The position numbers were made by a program, and so were the translations under genes. Source: Proteobacteria bacterium UBA6920 (lineage in GTDB: Bacteria; Pseudomonadota; Gammaproteobacteria; SG8-11). Taken from it: a stretch of DNA of 5,389 nt. The notes beneath the pieces were generated by a model. The model made no database searches. It saw only the letters and a list, made by a program, of their open reading frames with translations, and was not told the origin of the DNA. This document shows, one piece after another, positions 1 to 4,682 of the stretch. The stretch lies in the NCBI GenBank assembly GCA_002448875.1, contig DKAS01000162.1:1-5389 (forward strand), given 5' to 3'. Numbering within the stretch: position 1 is the stretch's first letter; each line of letters begins with the position of its first letter.

Positions 1-1
1 T

Positions 2-1591
2 TACTACGTCGTCACCGCCGTGTTCGCCGACAACCAGGAAAGCCCACCCACCGCCGAACAGACCGCCAGCCTGCCGGCCGACACCGCCCTGGACAGCGAC
101 GGCGACACCTATTTCGACGAGCATGAAATCGCCGCCGGCACCGATCCGCACGACCCCGCCAGCTTTCCTCCGGGCACCTCTATCGGCCCCGACACCAACA
201 TCTTCGCCGACGGCAACACCGTGACCTGGACCCTGGCGCACGCGCCCTATATCGTCAACCAGTACCTGTACCTCTACTCCGGCCAGACCTTGATCATCGA
301 GGCCGGCGTGGTGGTGAAATTCGCCGCCGGCACGGGTGTGGATATTCATTCCGGCGCCAGCCTGCGGCTCGAAGGCAGCGGAGCGGCGTTGTCCAAGCGT
401 GTCATCCTCACCTCGATCAACGACAGCAGCATCGACGGCGACCATAACGGCCCCAATGACACTCCACTGGGCGCAATTCCGCCAAGCCCCGCCGACTGGG
501 CCGGCACTTATTTCTTCTCCGCGTCGGCAGGCGCCATACATTTTGCCGAGTACCGTTACGGTGGCGACTACAGCAATGGCTGTGAGTGCAGTAGCGTGCC
601 GCTGTACCTGGAAGACAACGATGTGGCCGAAATCTCCAACCTGTGGATGACCGACAACCGCAACGGCATCTACGTTACGGGCAGGGTTCACGCCCCCACC
701 ATCAGCAATTTCCATTTCACCAACCAGGCGGGTAGCTACGGCAACGCCATAGAAATATACATGAGCAGCCCGCAGTTCCTCGGCAGCAACAGCATCGAGC
801 TGAGCAGCGTGGAAAGTTCTGCGATCAGAGTTTTCGGCGGGGAAACCGATGCACCACGCTTCACCAACTTTAGCATTACCGGCGGTCGTGCAGCCCTGGA
901 TCTGCAAACCTTCAACACCCAAGCCAACTCACCCGGCAGCTATGAAAATTTCAGCATCGACAACGTCGCAGACGCGGCTATCTATCTGCATGACAACGTC
1001 ACCCCCACTACCTTCAGTAACATCAAAATCAGTCACGTGGCGAATCATGGCGCCGCGATCGTTTTGTACAACCAGTTGTTGCCCGCCATCGTGCGTGACG
1101 GCTTGGTATGGGGCGATGGGGTAAGCAGCAAATACGTTCGTCTCGAGGGCTTCCTGGGCTCCAGTGACCCCAATATGCCGGTGGCACTGACCGCGGACCC
1201 GCTGCGCAACGGCAACAGCGTGTGGCTGGTCGATTCCTCACTCAGCGTGCAGAACACCTTGAGCATAGACGCCGGCACGATAGTCAAATTCAGGACCGCC
1301 GGCACCCAGGCCAGCGCCACCCTGCAAGTAGGCGCCAACGCCAACCTGCAGGTCAATGGTACGGCGGACAAGCCGGTCATCTTCACCTCGTTCCTGGATG
1401 ATGCAGCGGGCCAGGACAGCAATGGCGACGGCAATGCCACCACCCCCGGCGCCAACGACTGGCAGGGCGTGAATTTCTTCGCCGCCAGTGCCGGCAACCT
1501 TAATAATCTGCAAATCCGATTCGGCGGGATGAATATAGACGCCAACGCCGCGGTGACACAAACCGACGTAACCGTGGCTAATCCGCCCTGA
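2..1591 (+). CDS. Secreted modular protein: fibronectin III end, TSP3-like calcium motif, beta-helix (5' partial)
   Basis: The gene enters from the left edge; 529 residues are visible. A GTG at 20 could be read as a start, but the six codons before it (YYVVTA) continue into VFADNQES, which looks like the last strand of a fibronectin III domain, and no ribosome site precedes it. Next comes a TSP3-like calcium-binding segment at about 92-170 (LDSDGD, then EIAAGTDPHDP). The rest is Gly/Asn/Ser-rich and beta-strand-rich, as in right-handed beta-helix surface proteins. One module occurs twice, at about 212-565 and 1208-1530; each copy has a VKF strand, an Asp/Asn-rich loop, a DWxG motif (Trp codons 497 and 1460), FFxASAG and RxGG. 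A lone Cys-Glu-Cys (581-589) could form a disulfide. I see no C-terminal sorting signal such as PEP-CTERM. Inferred role: extracellular or surface binding or adhesion protein; no catalytic residues recognised. Confidence is high for the gene, moderate for the fold. Confidence 0.85.
   Translation, partial: YYVVTAVFADNQESPPTAEQTASLPADTALDSDGDTYFDEHEIAAGTDPHDPASFPPGTSIGPDTNIFADGNTVTWTLAHAPYIVNQYLYLYSGQTLIIEAGVVVKFAAGTGVDIHSGASLRLEGSGAALSKRVILTSINDSSIDGDHNGPNDTPLGAIPPSPADWAGTYFFSASAGAIHFAEYRYGGDYSNGCECSSVPLYLEDNDVAEISNLWMTDNRNGIYVTGRVHAPTISNFHFTNQAGSYGNAIEIYMSSPQFLGSNSIELSSVESSAIRVFGGETDAPRFTNFSITGGRAALDLQTFNTQANSPGSYENFSIDNVADAAIYLHDNVTPTTFSNIKISHVANHGAAIVLYNQLLPAIVRDGLVWGDGVSSKYVRLEGFLGSSDPNMPVALTADPLRNGNSVWLVDSSLSVQNTLSIDAGTIVKFRTAGTQASATLQVGANANLQVNGTADKPVIFTSFLDDAAGQDSNGDGNATTPGANDWQGVNFFAASAGNLNNLQIRFGGMNIDANAAVTQTDVTVANPP
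212..565 (+). repeat. Beta-helix module, copy A
   Basis: First copy of an intragenic protein-level repeat. It opens with GNTVTW, has a VVVKF strand, a long Asp/Asn/Pro-rich loop, then DWAGTYFFSASAG and ends at YRYGG. Copy B lies about 321-323 codons downstream. The similarity is clear in protein but not in DNA, so the duplication is old. Boundaries are approximate. Confidence 0.6.
1208..1530 (+). repeat. Beta-helix module, copy B
   Basis: Second copy of the module. It opens with GNSVWL, has the strand GTIVKF, a loop DSNGDGNATTPG that resembles a calcium loop, then DWQGVNFFAASAG and IRFGG. It ends about 20 residues before the stop codon, so the protein ends almost immediately after this module. 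Boundaries are approximate. Confidence 0.6.
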
Positions 1592-1641
1592 AACGGACTT
1601 CCCCAAGGTGGGGAGCGCGGTTTGGTCGTCGCGGTGGAAAG

Positions 1642-1678
1642 AAAAACCGGTCGCGCAGCCAACGGACGACCCGCGGTT
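1642..1678 (-). terminator. Probable intrinsic terminator of the outer-membrane barrel gene
   Basis: Read on the minus strand, AACC-(GCG bulge)-GGTCG pairs with CGACC-GGTT, giving nine base pairs around a 13-nt loop. The stem runs directly into TTTCTTT. It begins 8 nt after the TAG at 1687-1689. On the plus strand the same hairpin has no T-tract after it, so it should mainly serve the minus-strand gene, although it also lies 50 nt beyond the stop of the convergent gene. Confidence 0.6.
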
Positions 1679-1686
1679 GGGACACT

Positions 1687-2556
1687 CTACCAGCGGTAGT
1701 TGAAGCCGAAATTGCCGTAGGTAGCGTTGTCTTCCTGGGCGGTGCGGTAAGTGGTTTCACCGAGGCGGAACTGCACCCCCCAGGAGCGGTTGAGATCCCA
1801 CAGCAGCACCGTCGACAGAGTGTTGTACAGGCTCTCATCGGCAGCGGTGATACCTTCGAGCCATTCCAGGCTGACCGTCCACTCGGGGAAACTGTAGGAC
1901 GCGGCCAGCATCGTGCGCCGCTTGTCGAACTGGTCGTTGCTGTGCGAGGAGGACTGCCAGGTGGCGCGTCGTGGATAGTTCTGCAGCAAATCGGTATCGC
2001 TGGAATAGCGGTACATATAGCGGCTGAACTCGAAACTCAGCTGGCGCATGGCGAACAGCTTGCCCTGCAGACCCAAACCGGGATTGCGGATGCCGACCCG
2101 ACTGGACGTGTCCTCGGAGCCCATATAGATGTTGCGCAGCTCGGGCAATACCGCCACCGAGAATGTCGGCGAGATGTACTCCACCGCCGCCCGGATGGTA
2201 TCGGAAGTCAACAGGCCAGACTGGTCCCAGTAGCCGTATTCTAAATTGATGTCGACGCTGTTAAGCGGCGAAGTGCCGAAACCGACGAAATACGACTCCT
2301 GCAGATAATCGCTGACCTCATCAGCATAGGTGCTCTGGCCGATGCCGGCGAACAGCCGGCTCTCCCGGGTCAAGCCATGGTGCACGTCCAGGGACATGTC
2401 CTGGAATCCTGAACTCTCGCTGCCAAAGCCGAAGCTCAGGCTGGTCGGAGTGTATAACGAAGGAGCGCTGTCGGGATCAAACAATTGCTCCGCCCGGGTG
2501 GCCACCGAGGGACCCAGCAATCCAATCAATATAATGGGAAATACGCGCTGCACCAT
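1687..2556 (-). CDS. Outer-membrane beta-barrel protein of unknown function
   Basis: The product has 289 residues and I do not recognise its family. It begins with a Sec signal peptide (Arg4, hydrophobic residues 5-19, likely cleavage after Ala19 or Ala22). The mature part has about 12-14 alternating amphipathic stretches rich in Tyr, Phe, Trp and Gly, such as SLSFGFGS, SVDINLEYGYWD and LSFEFSRYMYRY. It ends in FGFNYRW, the C-terminal aromatic strand typical of barrels assembled by the BAM complex. There is no cysteine, heme motif, TonB box or plug domain. The size suits a small channel, enzyme or structural barrel, and is far too small for an MtrB-type porin of an electron conduit. The ATG at 2556 has AGGACAGG at 2563-2570 ending 6 nt upstream. 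It sits alone, with a candidate promoter upstream and a terminator downstream. The barrel call is an inference from pattern. Confidence 0.85.
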   Translation of the reverse strand: MVQRVFPIILIGLLGPSVATRAEQLFDPDSAPSLYTPTSLSFGFGSESSGFQDMSLDVHHGLTRESRLFAGIGQSTYADEVSDYLQESYFVGFGTSPLNSVDINLEYGYWDQSGLLTSDTIRAAVEYISPTFSVAVLPELRNIYMGSEDTSSRVGIRNPGLGLQGKLFAMRQLSFEFSRYMYRYSSDTDLLQNYPRRATWQSSSHSNDQFDKRRTMLAASYSFPEWTVSLEWLEGITAADESLYNTLSTVLLWDLNRSWGVQFRLGETTYRTAQEDNATYGNFGFNYRW

Positions 2557-2605
2557 GAAGAACCTGTCCTGACTAGAAACTCATACCGAGCGGACACGGG
2601 AGATC

Positions 2606-2634
2606 AGTGTAGCGGATTTCCAACCCGTGGCCAA
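2606..2634 (-). promoter_or_regulatory. Candidate sigma-70 promoter of the barrel gene
   Basis: On the minus strand TTGGCC (2629-2634) and TACACT (2606-2611) are separated by exactly 17 nt, each matching four of six consensus bases. Transcription would start near 2599, leaving a leader of about 40 nt before the ATG at 2556. Prediction only. Confidence 0.4.
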
Positions 2635-2699
2635 GGCAAGACGGGATTCCGTGTGGTAAAAACAACAACAACCAGTGGCACAGCACTCGGGTTCAGCTA

Positions 2700-2743
2700 C
2701 CGCCGCCTTAACCATACGCCATCAAGGGGTTAAACCGCGGCGG
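2700..2743 (-). terminator. Hairpin after the GalT-like gene, possible terminator
   Basis: An inverted repeat starts 8 nt beyond the TGA of the GalT-like gene. CCGCCGC (2700-2706) pairs with GCGGCGG (2737-2743), and TTAACC (2708-2713) with GGTTAA (2728-2733), around a 14-nt loop with a small internal loop. There is no T-tract directly after it on the minus strand; a T-rich run appears only about 40 nt further on, near 2655-2672. It may therefore be a weak or Rho-assisted terminator, or an mRNA 3'-end stabiliser. Confidence 0.45.
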
Positions 2744-2751
2744 GCCAAGGT

Positions 2752-3837
2752 TCACGGCGGCAGAGCCACATCACGTAATTTCTGGGCCGCCACTTCCGGA
2801 CTAATGGTGTTAACGAACAGACCGGACCCCAGCTCAAAGCCGGTGGGAATGCTGGTGCGCGGACAAATTTCCATGTGCCAGTGGTAGCTGGCCTGAAACC
2901 CCTGATGCTGGGCGCCATGCGGCAGCGAATGCAGGAAATAGTTGTATTGCACGCCACCCAGCACCGCATCCAGACGCGCCATGGTGCGGCGCAGCACCTG
3001 GGCGAAATCCAGCAGTTTTTCGCCGTCGGTCTGCAGAAAATCACTGTGATGCTGCAACGGGAAGATCTGTACTTCCCATTCGAAGCGACTGGCGAAAGGC
3101 TTGACCGCGACAAAGTGACGACCGCGCTCGATGATGTACTGCCCGACATCGATGCGACGGCGGATTTCGCCGCTTTCCCGATCGTAGATCGTTGCTTCAA
3201 AGGTCAAGGCCTCGTCGATCAGGGTGCAGAAGATGCACTTGCCGAATTTGGTGTAGTAGTGATGACTGTGCTCGATCTCCGTCTGCACGTTGTGCGGCAC
3301 CACCGGTGTGGCGATGATCTGACTATGCGTGTGGGGGATGCTGCCGCCGGCGGCCGGACCGAAATTCTTGAACAGCAGCACATATTTTAGGCGCTCATTG
3401 GACTGATACAGCTGCTTCATCCGGGTCTGAAACGCCTGCAACATGAGGTGCAAATGGGTGGCGCTCATTTCATGCAGGGCAATGCCGTGGTTGGCGTGGT
3501 CGATCACCACTTCATGGCGACCATAGCCATCAATTGTCTGCTGCAGGCCAAAATTGAAATTGGGGTTGCTGACGTCATCGTCCAGTACCGGATACAGATT
3601 TTCAACGATGCGCACTTCCCAGGCGCCGCTGGCAGGACTGGTCAGGATGGCCGGCGGCGTCATGTGCTCATTTCCCGTGCAAAACGGGCAGGTTTCCACA
3701 TGGGCACGGGTATCGCGGGGCGCCGGGGCTTCGGCTTTCTTCGGCCGCATGCCGCGGGCCGTCGCTACCAGCACCGATTCGGAAGGAATGATGGGATTAA
3801 CGCGAATTTCGCGTAGCGGTTTTTCCTGTGCGCTCAT
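2752..3837 (-). CDS. galT: GalT-family sugar-1-phosphate nucleotidyltransferase (galactose-1-phosphate uridylyltransferase-like)
   Basis: This 361-residue cytoplasmic enzyme belongs to the GalT branch of the histidine-triad superfamily. Members move a nucleotidyl group between sugar phosphates through a covalent histidine-NMP intermediate; classical GalT uses UDP-glucose and galactose-1-phosphate. Visible marks are CPFC (Cys50, Cys53), the metal site; GRHEVVIDHANH (106-117); the active-site block FKNFGPAAGGSIPHTHSQI (156-174), with His169, catalytic His171 and Gln173; a second pair CIFC (Cys201, Cys204); and HWH (319-321) in the C-terminal half. The middle active-site residue is Thr instead of the Pro of classical HPH. 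The reading frame is open to an ATG at 3963, but I chose 3837: AGGTGG lies 6 nt upstream, the family-like sequence begins there, and a candidate promoter lies inside the extension. No other Leloir gene is nearby, so the true substrate (galactose-1-P, or ADP-sugar as in related ADP-glucose phosphorylases) is open. The symbol denotes the family, not a proven reaction. Confidence 0.92.
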   Translation of the reverse strand: MSAQEKPLREIRVNPIIPSESVLVATARGMRPKKAEAPAPRDTRAHVETCPFCTGNEHMTPPAILTSPASGAWEVRIVENLYPVLDDDVSNPNFNFGLQQTIDGYGRHEVVIDHANHGIALHEMSATHLHLMLQAFQTRMKQLYQSNERLKYVLLFKNFGPAAGGSIPHTHSQIIATPVVPHNVQTEIEHSHHYYTKFGKCIFCTLIDEALTFEATIYDRESGEIRRRIDVGQYIIERGRHFVAVKPFASRFEWEVQIFPLQHHSDFLQTDGEKLLDFAQVLRRTMARLDAVLGGVQYNYFLHSLPHGAQHQGFQASYHWHMEICPRTSIPTGFELGSGLFVNTISPEVAAQKLRDVALPP

Positions 3838-3843
3838 CGGCAG

Positions 3844-3849
3844 CCACCT
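3844..3849 (-). promoter_or_regulatory. Ribosome binding site deciding the GalT-like start
   Basis: AGGTGG on the minus strand, one mismatch from AGGAGG, lies 6 nt before the ATG at 3837 and follows a run of eight A residues. It supports the 361-residue form over the 403-residue one. Confidence 0.65.
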
Positions 3850-3887
3850 GTTTTTTTTCAGAAGGTTATCGGGTAACAACTTTGCTG

Positions 3888-3916
3888 ATGCTAGTGGGTC
3901 CGCGCGGGACTGGCAA
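3888..3916 (-). promoter_or_regulatory. Candidate sigma-70 promoter of the GalT-like gene
   Basis: On the minus strand TTGCCA (3911-3916, five of six consensus bases) and TAGCAT (3888-3893, four of six) are 17 nt apart. Transcription would start near 3881, giving a leader of about 44 nt. Its position inside the longer open reading frame argues against the upstream ATG at 3963. Confidence 0.5.
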
Positions 3917-3930
3917 TAGCCGCCGACCAC

Positions 3931-3961
3931 GTCGCCGCCGGGCAAACTATTTCCCGGCGAC
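3931..3961. repeat. GC-rich inverted repeat between the divergent promoters
   Basis: CGCCGGG (3936-3942) and CCCGGCG (3953-3959) form a perfect 7-bp inverted repeat around an AT-rich 10-nt centre. An alternative pairing joins GTCGCC (3931-3936) and GGCGAC (3956-3961). It lies between the candidate promoters of the GalT-like gene and slyD, a position suitable for a regulator, but no known operator is recognised. Confidence 0.35.
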
Positions 3962-3989
3962 AATATCCCACAGTGTCGCTAAATCGGGC

Positions 3990-3995
3990 TATACT
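3990..3995 (+). promoter_or_regulatory. Candidate -10 box of slyD
   Basis: TATACT matches five of six bases of the sigma-70 -10 consensus. With a 17-nt spacer the -35 position reads CCCACA (3967-3972), which keeps only the ACA half, so activity may be weak or need an activator. Transcription would start near 4002, about 40 nt before the ATG. Confidence 0.4.
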
Positions 3996-4042
3996 CTCCA
4001 TTCACCCTTCCATTCATCGACGCTGATTTCCCGGATTTAGCC

Positions 4043-4522
4043 ATGCGCATCGCAAAAAACACAGTGGTATCACTGAGCTACGTACTCAAAGACAACGACG
4101 GCAATCTGCTGGACCAGTCCGGCGCGGACGCCCCGTTTACCTACCTGCATGGAGCCAGCAACATCATTCCCGGCCTGGAAAACCAACTCACTGGCAAACA
4201 GACCGGCGACGCTCTGCAAGTGAAGGTGGCGCCCGAAGACGGTTATGGCGTGCGGGACCAGGAGCTGGTGCGCAGCGTACCGCGCAACCTGTTCGATACC
4301 GACCAGATCCAGCCCGGCATGCAGTTCACCGCTCATTCCGAACACGGTCATCGCCTGGTGACGGTCATTGCCGTCGACGGCGACAATGTCACCCTGGACG
4401 AAAATCATCCGCTGGCCGGCGTGACCCTCAATTTCGATGTTCAAGTGCTGGGGGTACGCTCAGCCACCAATGAAGAAATCGACCACGGTCATGTCCACGG
4501 CCCCGAAGGCCATCACCACTGA
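4043..4522 (+). CDS. slyD: FKBP-type peptidyl-prolyl cis-trans isomerase SlyD
   Basis: SlyD is a cytoplasmic prolyl isomerase and chaperone that also binds nickel and other metals; in E. coli it helps HypB supply nickel to hydrogenase. The 159-residue product has the split FKBP domain: an N-terminal part with LLDQSGADAPFTYLHGASNIIPGLE (residues 22-46) and APEDGYG (63-69), an IF chaperone insert at about 72-120, and the closing strand LAGVTLNFDVQVLGVR (124-139). The tail DHGHVHGPEGHHH (147-159) is rich in histidine but lacks cysteine and is much shorter than the metal-binding tail of the 196-residue E. coli protein. It is similar in length to many other bacterial SlyD proteins. The ribosome site is poor, only GGA at 4033-4035, 7 nt before the ATG. 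It is a single gene, divergent from the GalT-like gene, followed by a strong hairpin. No hydrogenase or nickel gene is in view. Confidence 0.95.
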   Translation: MRIAKNTVVSLSYVLKDNDGNLLDQSGADAPFTYLHGASNIIPGLENQLTGKQTGDALQVKVAPEDGYGVRDQELVRSVPRNLFDTDQIQPGMQFTAHSEHGHRLVTVIAVDGDNVTLDENHPLAGVTLNFDVQVLGVRSATNEEIDHGHVHGPEGHHH

Positions 4523-4548
4523 TCCAGCATCACTGTCTACTCATTGAC

Positions 4549-4585
4549 CAATTGCGCCAGCCGTCCTAGACGACTGGCGCAATTG
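4549..4585 (+). terminator. Strong hairpin after slyD, possible terminator
   Basis: A perfect 12-bp inverted repeat (4549-4560 with 4574-4585, arm CAATTGCGCCAG) encloses a further 4-bp stem, CGTC with GACG (4562-4565 and 4569-4572), around a CTA loop, with one C-A mismatch between the stems. It starts 26 nt after the slyD stop. A five-T run appears only about 17 nt downstream (near 4602), so it is not a textbook intrinsic terminator. The symmetry would also form on the other strand, where no T-tract follows. Confidence 0.5.
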
Positions 4586-4640
4586 CCGGCATAAAAGCTA
4601 AATTTTTCCTTAATTTCACGCTTTTCAGAGTATTTCTCTT

Positions 4641-4646
4641 TACAAT
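4641..4646 (+). promoter_or_regulatory. Candidate -10 box of the cytochrome gene
   Basis: TACAAT matches five of six bases of the -10 consensus within an AT-rich stretch (4590-4648) that stands out from the GC-rich surroundings. No good -35 box is placed at 16-18 nt; TTCACG (4615-4620) is 20 nt away. Transcription would start near 4653, 30 nt before the ATG. Weak prediction. Confidence 0.3.
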
Positions 4647-4670
4647 TGCTCCTCACGTTATCTCCGGGAG

Positions 4671-4676
4671 AGGGGG
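4671..4676 (+). promoter_or_regulatory. Ribosome binding site of the cytochrome gene
   Basis: The purine-rich GGGAGAGGGGG run ends 6 nt before the ATG at 4683. An in-frame TAA at 4611 and the absence of any other ATG, GTG or TTG between them make 4683 the only usual start. Confidence 0.65.
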
Positions 4677-4682
4677 AATACC

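Noticed and set aside
20..22. GTG as the true start of the first gene
   Set aside because: The reading frame is open to the left edge, the preceding codons continue a fibronectin-type strand, and there is no ribosome site or signal peptide.
1600..1614. Short hairpin TCCCCA/TGGGGA just after the first gene as its terminator
   Set aside because: Only six pairs with a 3-nt loop and followed by GCGCGG, not a T-tract.
1045..1662. Minus-strand open frame of 205 codons opposite the first gene
   Set aside because: It overlaps a gene with clear domains, has no recognisable protein features, and is explained by GC-rich antisense codon structure.
2875..3390. Plus-strand open frame of 171 codons opposite the GalT-like gene
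   Set aside because: It is antisense to conserved active-site coding sequence and shows no protein family features.
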